Positions 23,767 to 34,714 of a stretch of 64,000 nt of DNA are shown piece by piece. How positions within the stretch are numbered: the stretch's first letter is position 1; each line of letters starts with the position of its first letter. Below the pieces are notes generated by a model, which was given only the letters and a program-made list of their open reading frames with translations, was not told the DNA's origin and ran no database searches. The stretch is from Ephemerocybe angulata. Lineage: Eukaryota > Basidiomycota > Agaricomycetes > Agaricales > Psathyrellaceae. The stretch spans positions 1-64,000 of the forward strand of contig JAACJK010000021.1 in NCBI GenBank assembly GCA_013368325.1, in the 5' to 3' direction. The translations under genes were made by a program, and so were the position numbers.

Positions 23767-26700
23767 ATGGAGAAGTACATCGAGCGGGGCCGAAAAGAGG
23801 TCGATCCCAGGAATATCTTGAATCAAAAGCGTGCGTCCAAACCCACGGAACGCGCTACGGCGAATGCTGGAGGGGAAACCGGGGAAGAAAAAGGTGCGCC
23901 TGGTTTAACAACTGCCTGGCTACACTACTCACTGTGATACAGGGAAGAGGAAGCAGCGGAGTGAGGATGGGAGCGACGACGATGGCAACCCTAGAAATGG
24001 CAGTATGTACGTTCTACTTGGATAACTGCTTCTCTTTTTAATGTTATCTCTCAGGAAAAGCGAAGTCCAGGAAGACACAGGAAAGGACCGAAAAGGCGGA
24101 CAAGAAGGCTTCGGAGGTCTCAAGTGCGTAACGACCAGTGTGAATATGTAAATTCAAACTGACATTAACACAGCACCACCACGCCGCTTGCTGTTTGCGA
24201 CTGGGGCCGGGGACGCTGTGAGGGAAGATGGGACGTATAAGGATGCATCAGAGATGGAATGGCTCAATTCGCCAAGCGACGCAACGGCTATGGCTGGCCC
24301 GCCTGTCACTGCGAACCCTGTGACCCCGACCCGAGCCCACAGACGCGACCGCCGCCGCCGCCGTCAAGCATCAACGAATGGGGAGATGGGGGATGTGTCC
24401 GACGCAGGGGAAAAAGAGAGTGGGGACGAAGGGGAGAGCGAGGATGAGGATGAAGAAGAGGCCGAGGATGAGGATGAAGGGGAGAGCGAGGATGAGGATG
24501 AAGAGAACGCAGGGGCAAAGAAGAAGCAAAGAGTGAAAGACAAACCCAAACCCAGCGATTCAGATGCTGAAGCATCCGAGACGGAAGATGAAGGGACAAA
24601 GAAGTACTATGCCCTCTTCAAACGAATGGGAAAGCGGAAGGTGAGTACTACAGAGACTTTCTGATGGATGTGTAGCTCACCTTGGACTTGCCTTAGCCAC
24701 GCAAGAGTGAAGAGACGAGAGACCTGCGCCCGTTCTTTAAGGCGAACACCCGCATGATCGACAACAAAGAAACGCCTGGCCATTACTGCACCGAGTGCTT
24801 GTGAGTGTGGAATGTTGCTTTGTGGAGAGCGTTGGATCTAACGCAATCTTTCAGAAAGGATTCAACTATCCCTCAACGGAAGAAGTTCTTTACAGGGAAT
24901 GTGTCCACTCAGCGAAAGCATATAACAAGATTTCATTACGACGCATACGAAGAATCATGTGATGCTCGAGGGATAGAGACCAAGGCACAAGCGCCTAAGG
25001 GATGGAAGAAGGGATCCAAATCCAAGTACGTTTCAAGTTTGAGTACCTTGTTCCTTGGCCCGATACTAATTGTGGCCCCCAGGAGTCAGCAGTCTATCTC
25101 GAAATGGACAGAGAAGCAGCAGAACCCCCTACCAAAGCCAAAAGTAACGAAGGAGGGGATTCTCGAGTATCTCATTGAACTATTGGTCGATGCTGACCTC
25201 GTAAGTGCTCTACTTTGAATGATCCCTGCTAAGTCTTTACTTACGCCACCGTTCTCATAGTCCTTCCGGTTTGTCGAGCGAGCGTCATTCCGTCGCTTTG
25301 TTCTGTATATCAATCCGAAGTTAAAGGACACCGACATCCCACACAAGACATCTGTTGCAAATGCGATTAAGGAGAAGGGCGAACATCTCGAAACAGTCGA
25401 TTTTGAGATCATTCAGGTGCGCCAAGTGATCGTAGATTTCTGTGTACAGTCAGCTTACGCCCATGACACTAGAACATATCATCGCTCATTACTCTTGTGT
25501 ACGATGGATGGAGCACGAAAAACCGCAAGAACTACACCGGAATTGGAATCCAGTATATCGACTCCGAGAAGGGCAATGACAATAGTTGGAAGATTCGCCG
25601 CTGCCTGCTCGTTTTTGAGCCATCACCTGCGCGTCACACTGGGAAGGCGATTGGAAAGGAGCTCTTAGAAGTCGTGCGCAAGTATCATATGGAGAACAAG
25701 GTGAGTATTGCAACAGACCACGTTGTTATTCATACTTAAATGCGCATCATAGCTTGGCTGGACGGTTGGGGACAACCTCACTGCAAACGATGTTGGGATT
25801 CGATATCTTTGCCGCAAGCTAAACAAAGATGGACGGGGGAAGCCGCTCGACCCAAAAGAAGTGCGAGGAAGGTATGTATTGTTTACATGTATAGTTTAGT
25901 GTGCTACGTATACTGACCAGAGATTCTTTCATAGGTGCATAAGTCATGCCATACATCTTGGCCCGTGTCACTTCATCAAGGCGCTCAACGTTCCAGGCAT
26001 CAATACCGTCAAGCGTAATCTTCGTAAGAAGAAGGGGAAGGCTCCTGATGACCCGGGCCTTGATGGGGATGGGACAGAGATAGAGGAAGTCGGTGCAGAG
26101 AGAGACGGTGATGGGCATGATAGTAGCTCATCCGACGAGGATGACGATGGTGAAGATGACGAGTTCGATATTGAGATAAGCATGGAGGTTGAGGCTGATA
26201 TGTCGAATCAGAGTGACTACGACGCAGTCCATATTGTAGACTTTGAGCCTGGTGACGTGATTGGGAAGCTGTTGGCGTTCATTAACCAGATCCGGGGCTG
26301 TAGCGAGAGTGCCCGGAACTACTTCGAGTTGGTCTGCCACCTTGTCAAGATTATTCCCAAGACTCTCAAGCTGTGGGTGCGAACGCGCTGGGGCAGTCTC
26401 GATGACTGTCTTGAGACTGCTTTATACGTTCAGAAGGTGCGCTCCTGGAACTTGCTTATTATCAGGAATCAACAACTAACAATGGTGTTCTTACAGGCTA
26501 TCGACCGCTTCTGCTCTACAGCTGACTTCGAAGATTCAATTCCGAAGCTTCGAAATGGAAAGCGGTGGAGGGACTATCTTCTGACAGCAGATGAGTGGAA
26601 GATTATCAGCTTGTCGCATCGTGTGTTGAATGTACGTAGACGGTAGCATGGTTGGTGTCTGTGCTGATTGCTGTGTACCACAGGTCGCTGCTAAAACACA

Positions 26701-27761
26701 TGCACGCTTATCTGCGGATCGCAGTCCTACCCTGCAATACGTGTACCCAATTCTAGAGAAGCTGCTCTCAGAGTGGGAAGAGATGGCGAAGCTTGCTGAG
26801 TTCCAGCCCATCAAGCATGCTATCGACGCAGGACTCGAAAACTTGACGAAGTGGTATCGGAGTACGGATGACATTGGTGCCTACTTTGTGGCCCATCGTA
26901 GGTCTTCTAATTATGTTTATTGGCTGTTTTTAATGTGTTTCCCTAGTCCTTGATCCTGTGCGGAAAGATCGTTATGTCAAGTGTGCTTGGGAGAAGAAAT
27001 ACGTCAAAAACGCGATGGAAAAGTTTCGCTCAGTGGTATGTTTTACTTTATTTACATACGTTCAGGCATCTCACGAGTCACTACTTTATAGTACTTGGAC
27101 TACAAAATCGACTATGACGCTGAATGCCGAGCTAAGCAACGCTCCCTCAACAAACAAACTGCTTCAAACTGTAAGTAGGCGCACGTAATATCAACGTAAT
27201 ATGCATATGGAGTATAGCTAATCTTTCTTAATTTAGCTGCACCCTCTCGTCCTCCGGATATGGAAGATGACTGGATGGATGCTATGCAAGCCTCTCACCA
27301 TAATTCTGACTCGGAAGATGGTGATAGCGGGGCTGCCTTCCGGGACGACTTTGCAGAACTTAACAAATACCTGGCTATGCAGACTGTCTCTCGCAAAGAC
27401 TGTCCTGATCCTGTAGCCTGGTGGGGGGTACGATTCTATGATTTGACCATGTACATGCATATACTTACAACAAATCTAGCATCACGGTTCTGAATTCCCA
27501 GTCCTCCGGAAGATGGCACGCGACTACCTCGCGATTCCAGCATCAAGTGCCCTGATCGAGCGTGCATTTTCGATGTCAGCGAGGACTGATGACCCTCGGC
27601 GCCGCAATATGGGAGGGCTCAAGTTTGGTATGGTTCAGAAACTCCGTGATGCTTACAGAGAAGGTCGCTTGGAGGCAGCAAGGGAGGCATGGGTTAAAAT
27701 TGACCCAGATTTCAATTTCTTTGATGATATTGCTGAGATAGTTGAACTCCTTGAAGTGTAG
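23767..27761 (+). CDS. hAT transposase, 17 exons, about 1,036 aa
   Basis: I could join 17 exons in phase: 23767-23893, 23943-24002, 24055-24123, 24174-24640, 24697-24800, 24855-25025, 25083-25200, 25261-25416, 25473-25700, 25753-25871, 25935-26436, 26497-26631, 26684-26897, 26947-27035, 27092-27170, 27237-27427 and 27480-27761. The N-terminus is basic then very acidic. A BED-type zinc finger follows (HYCTECLKDSTIP, then HITRFH). The RNase H-like core has LVYDGWSTKNRKNYTG, with its Asp, and LGWTVGDNLTANDVG. The C-terminal hAT dimerisation block reads RDYLAIPASSALIERAFS and contains the conserved SxER-like motif. No stop or frameshift was found, so the enzyme looks competent to cut and paste the surrounding element. 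Another intron choice at one or two junctions is possible. Confidence 0.88.
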
Positions 27762-27835
27762 TAGTCTTTTGATAGTTGTAGATATCAGAATTTGCCGCAA
27801 AATCAAGCCATATTAGCTTTACTGGTGATTTAGGG

Positions 27836-27988
27836 GTGAACCGGGTTCTGAACCTCAATTGGACCATGAACCCTGTGGACCAAGGGCCGGTTCCGGGTTC
27901 AGAGATGTGGCGAACCTCGTTTCGGGTTCAGGTTCGTGTTCAGAGAAATATGCCCGAACCTCGGTTGAACCGGACCGCGGACACTCTA
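27836..27988. repeat. hAT right terminal and subterminal repeats
   Basis: The last 22 bp are the inverted partner of the left end. The preceding 130 bp are a run of GAACC, GGTTC and CCGGTTC motifs in both orientations (for example GGGTGAACCGGGTTCTGAACC at the left edge), beginning about 75 bp after the transposase stop codon. Confidence 0.8.
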
Positions 27989-27996
27989 CCAAGAAA

Positions 27997-29000
27997 GGGG
28001 CGCTCGAGGATGAATAGAGCCGGGTGGGTACCTCTAAGCGAGGGTCACACCAGCCGGTGGGTAGGAAGGCGAGCCTCGATATCGACACGACAAGATTAGC
28101 GGGTACCAGTCCGTCAAAAGTTTACACCGAAACCGCCGGGAGTAAAGGCGAAGGAGATAAGTCGCCCCCGATAATCCATGCATGCAGGAGGCAATACACA
28201 GTCAAGTCTGCGAATCAGCGAATGCCTAATCGGGCCGTATATGCTATGTCAGCCTTTCTCACGATCAGCTGTACAGCTCAGCCTGACAATCCTAACTTCA
28301 TCAGGGAAATCGTGAGTCGCCGGTATTTCGCGAGGGTTAACATCAATTCCTGCCGAAGGGCTGCCGGCTGACAAGGAAATACCGGGCCATATCTACGCAG
28401 AATACAGGTAAGATACATTTGTCCCAGCCATCCCAGGGCTGAGTACCAAAGACGGCTATGATATATAGTATATCTGATTTCCAGGTTCTGTGGTGGTCTG
28501 ATAATTGTATTGCAGCCTTTGGTGAGGTGACAAGGGCTTCCCACTGCTCCAACTTACGGTGATGCGGTTTCAACCTGGCGCAACCATGCACTGTATGCGA
28601 CAGCTTTCAGGTAATGAATTTAGGTGGGTTTTGTCTTTTGTGATATTAATCGAGGCGCTGATAGAGCACCCCTCTAATGGCCGTCGCTGATAGCTTACCC
28701 CTCAGGCTTTGGAAGCAAGGATCTTCTACACCATTTTGTCGGATGAGTTGGCGGAAAACCAAGCGTAATCTTTGATTGGACTACAGTAGCTAGAGAACGG
28801 ATGCTCGGATGGAAAGGGAAGAGAAAGGAAGTTCCTTTGAAGCTAAGTTATTATGAAACATGATAGATGCGCATTCTAGACTCGGCCTATGCGATGGCAA
28901 GTTCATTCTATTGCTTCCCTGCAAAGTGAGATGCAGACTTGAGTTACCCCATTTCTCCGAAGGCTTTCAAAACCATCTAAAGGGTCACAGACAAGTAGGT
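27997..29000. other. Intergenic between the hAT and copia elements
   Basis: About 1 kb of host DNA between two insertions. Frames of up to 115 codons show no domain or codon pattern that I trust. It ends in CAGCT (29001-29005), the target site of the copia element. Confidence 0.4.
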
Positions 29001-29005
29001 CAGCT

Positions 29006-29469
29006 TATTAAACCGTTAGGTTTAGATAAGTATGACCACACTGTGAGTGGGAAGAGTTCGATCAGATTGATAGTAACTAAACGATATACATGATACGCAC
29101 CTGTGAGTGGGAAGAGTTCGATAGGGACTCAACCACTCACAGTGTCGACTATATACTGTATGAGAACAATGATCAATCTATTTACGGAACAATAGAAGTG
29201 AGAACAATAGATTGAGAACAATAGAACGATGGATATCAATAGAACAATAGATGAAACGAATAGAATGATAGAAGCGATGAGAGAATGATAGAAGTAATGA
29301 TAAGAATGATGAATGAACAATAAGTGCGCAGCTATGGGCGCGAATGGGTGAAAGTGAGCAAATGTGAGCAAATGTGAGCAAGAGTGAATGGTGAATCATA
29401 AAGAGGAAAAACGTCGAAAAGATATGTATCTAGATGAGAGGACGTTGACATGAGCATTGTCCTTCAACA
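29006..29469 (-). repeat. 3' LTR of the copia element (464 bp)
   Basis: Same sequence as 34715-35178. It contains a 22-bp direct repeat (CTGTGAGTGGGAAGAGTTCG plus AT) at 29041-29062 and 29101-29122, and a perfect 13-bp inverted repeat at 29038-29050 and 29133-29145, which could form a stem-loop. ACAATAGA-type short repeats fill the middle. Confidence 0.93.
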
Positions 29470-29478
29470 CACCCCCTC
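29470..29478 (-). other. Copia polypurine tract
   Basis: GAGGGGGTG on the element strand, directly adjoining the 3' LTR, is the expected plus-strand primer site. Confidence 0.75.
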
Positions 29479-29497
29479 AATGTAATGTCTCTGAGTC

Positions 29498-32400
29498 CTA
29501 CTCGAGCCCAAGAGCCAATCGATGCTTCTGAACTGCCGGTTTGGGAAGAGGTTTGGTGAAGATGTCGGCGATCATCTCACCAGTAGGGAGGAAGTGAACA
29601 GTGATTTCACCTCGTCGGATAGCATCGCGGATCCAGTGCATCTTGATGTCGATGTGCTTCATGCGCCCATGGTTCTCTGGGTTCTTGAGTACCTTGAGCG
29701 CTGACTGGTTGTCGACCATGAGAGGTGAAGGGCCTTGAACGTTGTAGCCAAGTTCACCCAAGAGCGTCCTCATCCAAATGATGTCCCTTCCTGCACTTGA
29801 AGCAGCAACATATTCCGCCTCAGTAGATGAGTCGGCAACAATCGTTTGCTTCTTGGCAGACCAGCTGACAGCTCCAGAACCTATCTTGATGACGAAGCCA
29901 GAGGTCGAGCGCCGAGTGTCAAGGCACCCAGCATGGTCAGCGTCGCTGTAAGCTTGGAAGAGCTCTGAGGACATCTTGTCACCGCCATCATTACGATATG
30001 TCAGCTTGAGGTCCATAGTGCCTTTGAGATAGCGGAAGACATGTTTGACTGCCTTCCAGTGGATGGGTCCAGGATTGGAGTTGTACTGAGCGAGTTTAGC
30101 AACGGCATATGCGATGTCTGGTCGGGTTCCAACGGCAAGGTACATCAGGGCGCCAACTGCATTCATGTATGGGACACCCTTCATGGTTTTGGTGTCGCCT
30201 GGAGCAGGGACGTACTTCGTGAGGCGAGAGCCACTTCCTGGGTCCATCGGAGTAGACACCGGGTAGCAGTCTTCCATATTGAAGCGTTTGAGCATATCCA
30301 GAATGTACTGGGTTTGGGATAGGCGAAGGATGCGATTGGGTTGGTCATATTCGACCTTGATGCCGAGGAGATAGGTAGTTGGGCCAAGGTCCTTCAGTTT
30401 GAAGACCTTACGGAGTGAGTCCTTTAGCCACTTGATCTTCTCCTGGCTTGATGACGTGATGGTGATATCGTCGACGAAGACAGGGAGGGTAATCCGAATG
30501 CCTTCCATTTCCCAAGTGTAGATGCTTGGATCCGACTTGATTTGGATGAACCCAAGTGCTTCCAACTCCTTCGCTAGCTTTTGGTACCAGAGTCTGCCGC
30601 TCTGCTTCAGACCGTAGAGGCCTTTCTTCAGGCGACATACCCATTTCCTTCCATCAGGACCCTTGACCTCAAAACCAGGGGCCTGCTTCATGTAGACCTC
30701 GTAGTCATCTTCGATCTTGCCATTGAGGTAGGCATTGTCGATGTCGATGGACTCGATGAAGTCACCATTCATAGCAGCCTTGGCGAGAACTGTGCGAAGG
30801 GAGGTGAGACGAGCTGTTGGTGCCCAGGTTTGATCGTAGTCCTGTCCAGGGATCTGCGAGTAGCCTTTTGCAACAAGCCGTGCCTTGTACCGGTCGATGG
30901 TGCCATCTTCCTTACGTTTGACGAGGAAGACCCAGCGCGAGCCAACTACCTTTCGTCCTTCTGGAAGCTCAACCAATTCCCATGTGCCATTCGCAATGAG
31001 AGCATCGATCTCTGCTTGTGCAGCAGTACGCCAGAATTCACCGTCTGGGCCATTGAAGGCTTCCTCAGGTGTCCGTGGTGAGTCGTGTGGTCGTGTGGCA
31101 GCTCCAAGTGCCTTTGCTCCAAGTGCTGTCTGGATCCTGTCGTACGCCATGTAGTAGGCCATAGATGTGCCCACATCATTACAAAAGACTTCGAGTGGGA
31201 GGTCGTACATGGTGAGAAGTGAATCGAAGACACTGGTGGCTCGTAGGGCTTGTTCCATATCAACATCATCATCCCCTGCCTGGAAATCCTCAGCAACGAG
31301 TGGTGGTATCTCGGCTAAGTTTTCCTCCTGAATAGGTGGCGGATTGTTTCCGTTGTCACCCCCTCGATCTGCCAGCTCATCACCCCCTTGACGTCGAGCA
31401 TGTGGCTGCGTGCCTCGTCGTTGCATCCCATGGAGCAGCTGGAAGTCTGTTAAGGCTCTGGTAGAGGCACGAACAGGACGTGTGCTCTGCGATACCAAGG
31501 GAGGTGCACCGACTGGACGTGGAATGAATGAGGGCTGAGGAGGAGGATCTGGGAAGGCAGGAGGAGGAATGGGACCAATTTCAGGCGAAGGAGGTGTTGA
31601 GGGAGACTGTGGTCTGGTAGGTTGATGTGCCTGGCGGGTTGGGGTAGGCGGAGTAGATGGACGGAAGTCAGGGCGACGTGTAGTCGGTTTCTTGGTTGGA
31701 CCCTTAGGCGGGCGTATAGGTGTCTTCACCACAGGGTTCTCTCTGTCGTCGTCACCATCACTCTCATCTGAGTCATCGTCATGATGCTCAGGAGGAGGTG
31801 GTGGAGATGGAGGAACACCAGGTGGCTTTGGAGGCTGCGGAGTAGGCTCATCATCATAAGGCCAGAACTCTCGGATGCCGACAGGCTGCTTTTCCTGTGG
31901 ATTAGATTTGGTCGATAGACCAGGGAACGACTGTTCGTCGAAGATAACATCTCGTGACACGACAATCTTCTTGGTGGCTGGGTTGTAGCATTTCCAGCCC
32001 TTGTACCCTGGCTCAAAGCCTAGGTAGATGCACATCTCCGTGTGTGACTGGAGATTGAGACGATCTTTGCGCATGACATTAACGTACACACGGCAGCCAA
32101 AGACTCGGAATGCAGATAGATCGGGCTTGGATTTGTGCCAGACATGATAGGAGGTAGTGTTCGAGACGGCAGAGGATGGAGTGGCGTTAAGGATTTCAGT
32201 GTAGTAGAGTACCGCAGCGCCCCAGAACATGGCTGGAAGGGACGCTTGGTTTAGCATGGCAACTACTCCTTCAGCTAGGGTGCGGTTCAGGCGCTCGCTA
32301 ACTCCGTTCTGTTGCGGCGTGGCTTTAATGGTATGCTGGCGTGTAATGCCTCGCTCCCTGCACCATGCGTCGAAGTCGTTGCCCATGTACTCTCCTCCTT

Positions 32401-34225
32401 TGTCATCCCGTAGTTCCTTGACCTTGGTCCCGTGCTTGCGTTCTGCTTCAGCAACGAAGTCCTTGAAGGCCTGGAATGCGTCACTCTTGCGCTTCAACAG
32501 GTAAACCTTCTTGAACCGAGACCAGTCGTCAACGAAGACTATCCAATATTTGTACCCAGCAGGTGTCTGAGTATCGATAGGTCCATGGACGTCCGAGTGG
32601 ATGCGTCCTAGGAGTTCATCGGAGCGATGCTCCGATAGATGAGGGAATGGATCCCGATGTTGCTTCCCAGCAATGCAGTGCTCGCAGATGTCTTTGAGCG
32701 ATGAGTCCTCCTTGACAAGGACGCCGACAGCTAAATCCTGACGTAGGAGCGCGTCTAGGCGATCCTTTCCGATGTGTCCCAGTCGTTGATGAAGTAGCTC
32801 CTTATCAACTTTGGTTGCAAACGCGGCAATGGTATCTTCGCGTTCAAGGGTAGATCCGTTGAGGGAACCTATGCAACCTCGGATAGCAGCTGTGAGTAGA
32901 AGCTTGCCATCCTTTCTGAAGAATTGGAGGGAGTCGTCCTCGATGACAACTCGCATTTTCTTCTTTTGAACGACATAGAGTAGGGAAAACAGATTGTTGC
33001 GCAAGGTAGGAACATATAATACATCATCAAAAATCAAAGTCTCAGCCGTCTTTCCGTGTATGACCGGCGTATACCACACTTCTCCCCTCCCCGTAGCCCA
33101 GACTACCTCGTCGTTAGCGAGTGTGATAGGCACCTTCACCCGGACCATGTTGCGGATCCAGTGTCGATGCGGCGTCATATGTGAGGATGCGCCTGAGTCT
33201 GGGTTCCAGGAAGTGTCAGTGGACATGTGGATAGAGCGACGGATGGGGGGACTTGCGATGTGTGCCACCTGGGCGAGCATAGCCTTCTCCTCGTTAGAGG
33301 CTGCTGGAGTTTCTGCGACAGCTACCTTGGCGGCGGCCTCCTCCTTCTTGCGACTGATCTGCACTTTGCACTCCTCGTCCTTGTGGGTGTTCTGCCAACC
33401 ATGGATCTTGCACTTGTACTTCATGTTTCCTCTCTTCACGGGTGCAGCAGCGCGAAGAGCAGAGGAACCAGCAAGCTGTGTGTTGCGAGCAAGGGAGTCA
33501 GCCTTGCGAAGGTGATCAAGCACGACGAGGGGGTCGTCGTCCGTGGTGGAGAGATGGTTGAGGGTGTTGCGGAGGAGGTCATCGTCCTTGGGGAGCCCAA
33601 TGACGATCATGCTGATGGCGATGTCGCGGGCAAGCATGGCGGCAGTGTAGCCTGGTTCGAAACCGGATGTCCTGACAAGCTCGGTCGCACGTCTGGTCTC
33701 GGTGCTGATGGTGATACTCCCATTTGATGCGGTGGTTGTGGAGGCAACGGTGACGTCTTGTGTTTCCTCTGGGATGTAGGAAGCACCATCAGGGAGGAGT
33801 GCCGTGAGGCGAGCACCGAGTGCGAGGGCGCGCGATCCATAGTCCTGGTAGGTCTCGTTCTCAGCACCTGCAGGGCCCTTGTGGAGGGCAAGGATCTCCT
33901 GGATGATGGAGATGCGTGAACCAGAGTTCTTGGGCTCGTATGTCTCCAAGAGCTTGTTGTAGGTGGAAGCGACGTCGAGGATGCCGATGCCAGAGAGGAT
34001 GGTTTCGAGCTGGGAGTGATCAAGAGTGGAGCGGATGTAGCCAGCCATCTTGGAACGACGTTCGGCGTAGCTGCTCTTCTTCTTGTCGTCTGCGTTGTCA
34101 GCAGGCTTCTTCTCGTCGCCTGACAGGATGCCATAGGCGTTGAGCTCGAGGGCCTTGGTCTCGACGGCATGCTTCCAGGCAGTGACCGTGTAGCTGTTGA
34201 GCATGATAGAAGTGGTGGTGGACAT
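29498..34225 (-). CDS. Copia gag-pol polyprotein, 1,575 aa
   Basis: I start at the ATG at 34225 (MSTTTSIMLNSY); the frame is open further upstream but that part reads as leader. Gag fills about residues 1-300 and has a variant zinc knuckle at 272-286 (CKIHGWQNTHKDEEC, C-x2-H-x5-H-x4-C). The aspartic protease has NPDSGASSH at about 341. Integrase has the HHCC finger (HQRLGHIGKDRLD ... CEHCIAGKQH) and DDE motifs (SDVHGP, RDDKGGEY, NGVSERLNR). Reverse transcriptase shows RWVFLVKRKEDG, DIDNAYLNGK and the FVDD box. RNase H has ADHAGCLDTRRSTSGF and DSSTEAEYVA. No stop or frameshift interrupts it, so all enzymes for copying and inserting the element appear intact. Gag and Pol are one frame, as in many copia elements. 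Confidence 0.95.
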   Translation of the reverse strand: MSTTTSIMLNSYTVTAWKHAVETKALELNAYGILSGDEKKPADNADDKKKSSYAERRSKMAGYIRSTLDHSQLETILSGIGILDVASTYNKLLETYEPKNSGSRISIIQEILALHKGPAGAENETYQDYGSRALALGARLTALLPDGASYIPEETQDVTVASTTTASNGSITISTETRRATELVRTSGFEPGYTAAMLARDIAISMIVIGLPKDDDLLRNTLNHLSTTDDDPLVVLDHLRKADSLARNTQLAGSSALRAAAPVKRGNMKYKCKIHGWQNTHKDEECKVQISRKKEEAAAKVAVAETPAASNEEKAMLAQVAHIASPPIRRSIHMSTDTSWNPDSGASSHMTPHRHWIRNMVRVKVPITLANDEVVWATGRGEVWYTPVIHGKTAETLIFDDVLYVPTLRNNLFSLLYVVQKKKMRVVIEDDSLQFFRKDGKLLLTAAIRGCIGSLNGSTLEREDTIAAFATKVDKELLHQRLGHIGKDRLDALLRQDLAVGVLVKEDSSLKDICEHCIAGKQHRDPFPHLSEHRSDELLGRIHSDVHGPIDTQTPAGYKYWIVFVDDWSRFKKVYLLKRKSDAFQAFKDFVAEAERKHGTKVKELRDDKGGEYMGNDFDAWCRERGITRQHTIKATPQQNGVSERLNRTLAEGVVAMLNQASLPAMFWGAAVLYYTEILNATPSSAVSNTTSYHVWHKSKPDLSAFRVFGCRVYVNVMRKDRLNLQSHTEMCIYLGFEPGYKGWKCYNPATKKIVVSRDVIFDEQSFPGLSTKSNPQEKQPVGIREFWPYDDEPTPQPPKPPGVPPSPPPPPEHHDDDSDESDGDDDRENPVVKTPIRPPKGPTKKPTTRRPDFRPSTPPTPTRQAHQPTRPQSPSTPPSPEIGPIPPPAFPDPPPQPSFIPRPVGAPPLVSQSTRPVRASTRALTDFQLLHGMQRRGTQPHARRQGGDELADRGGDNGNNPPPIQEENLAEIPPLVAEDFQAGDDDVDMEQALRATSVFDSLLTMYDLPLEVFCNDVGTSMAYYMAYDRIQTALGAKALGAATRPHDSPRTPEEAFNGPDGEFWRTAAQAEIDALIANGTWELVELPEGRKVVGSRWVFLVKRKEDGTIDRYKARLVAKGYSQIPGQDYDQTWAPTARLTSLRTVLAKAAMNGDFIESIDIDNAYLNGKIEDDYEVYMKQAPGFEVKGPDGRKWVCRLKKGLYGLKQSGRLWYQKLAKELEALGFIQIKSDPSIYTWEMEGIRITLPVFVDDITITSSSQEKIKWLKDSLRKVFKLKDLGPTTYLLGIKVEYDQPNRILRLSQTQYILDMLKRFNMEDCYPVSTPMDPGSGSRLTKYVPAPGDTKTMKGVPYMNAVGALMYLAVGTRPDIAYAVAKLAQYNSNPGPIHWKAVKHVFRYLKGTMDLKLTYRNDGGDKMSSELFQAYSDADHAGCLDTRRSTSGFVIKIGSGAVSWSAKKQTIVADSSTEAEYVAASSAGRDIIWMRTLLGELGYNVQGPSPLMVDNQSALKVLKNPENHGRMKHIDIKMHWIRDAIRRGEITVHFLPTGEMIADIFTKPLPKPAVQKHRLALGLE

Positions 34226-34379
34226 GATGATGAGGATGATGGGGATTCGAACGTCGATGTACGACACACGAGTATAAGAGTGGGATGGACACGCCGTAGC
34301 AGCGTGGGATGTGATGTGATGTGATAGATAACAAGTACTGAAGGGCGAATAAACACCACAACAGCTCCCTACACCGGAT

Positions 34380-34520
34380 AGGGTCCTTGGCGTCAGGCCG
34401 CAGGATATACCGTGCACGGTCTACGCCGAAGCGATTTCGGAATGCGCTAATCGAAATCGATCTAGCGGCTTATGCCTGTGCGTCAGGCTGCAGGATATAC
34501 CGTACAGTCTACGCGTTCGC
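34380..34520 (-). repeat. Direct repeats in the copia 5' leader
   Basis: GCGTCAGGCCGCAGGATATACCGT... near 34390 recurs as GCGTCAGGCTGCAGGATATACCGT... near 34480, 90 bp apart, each followed by a GTCTACGC block. It lies between the primer-binding site and gag, where packaging or dimerisation signals are expected. Confidence 0.55.
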
Positions 34521-34701
34521 GATTTGAGCTAAGAGGAGTATAACTCCGAGATAGCTAGTGTTCCTGGATAGCAGGGACGATGAGAGAGATAAGCTCCTTG
34601 ATGAATGATACTCAAGGAGAGATGCCGAGGGCAGTGATCGATCGGGCAGTGATAGCGGATAAGCGGTGTCTGATAAACGGATAGGGGTATCAGAGGAGCC
34701 C

Positions 34702-34712
34702 GGGGCTCATAA
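34702..34712 (-). other. Copia primer-binding site (internal initiator-tRNA-Met type)
   Basis: Two bases inside the 5' LTR the element strand reads TTATGAGCCCC, the complement of the anticodon-stem sequence GGGGCTCATAA of an initiator tRNA-Met. This is the half-tRNA priming arrangement known from copia-like elements, rather than pairing with the tRNA 3' end. Confidence 0.75.
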
Positions 34713-34714
34713 CT

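Larger units (their letters stand above)
22001..27988 (+). mobile_element. Complete hAT transposon with TIRs and 8-bp TSD
   Basis: The element is 5,988 bp. Its ends are inverted copies: the left starts TAGACTGTCCGCGGTCCGG and the right end read on the minus strand starts TAGAGTGTCCGCGGTCCGG. An identical 8-bp duplication CCAAGAAA flanks it (21993-22000 and 27989-27996), the signature of hAT integration. Inside are GAACC/GGTTC-rich subterminal repeats at both ends, a GC-rich repeated 5' region and an intact transposase gene at 23767-27761. Perfect TSDs and an open transposase argue for a recent and possibly still active insertion. Confidence 0.93.

Noticed and set aside
32994..33727. Plus-strand frames of 173 and 166 codons
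   Set aside because: Antisense shadows of the copia gag region.
34230..34262. GGGATTCGAAC, resembling a tRNA B box
   Set aside because: No A box or cloverleaf around it; it lies in the copia leader just upstream of gag.
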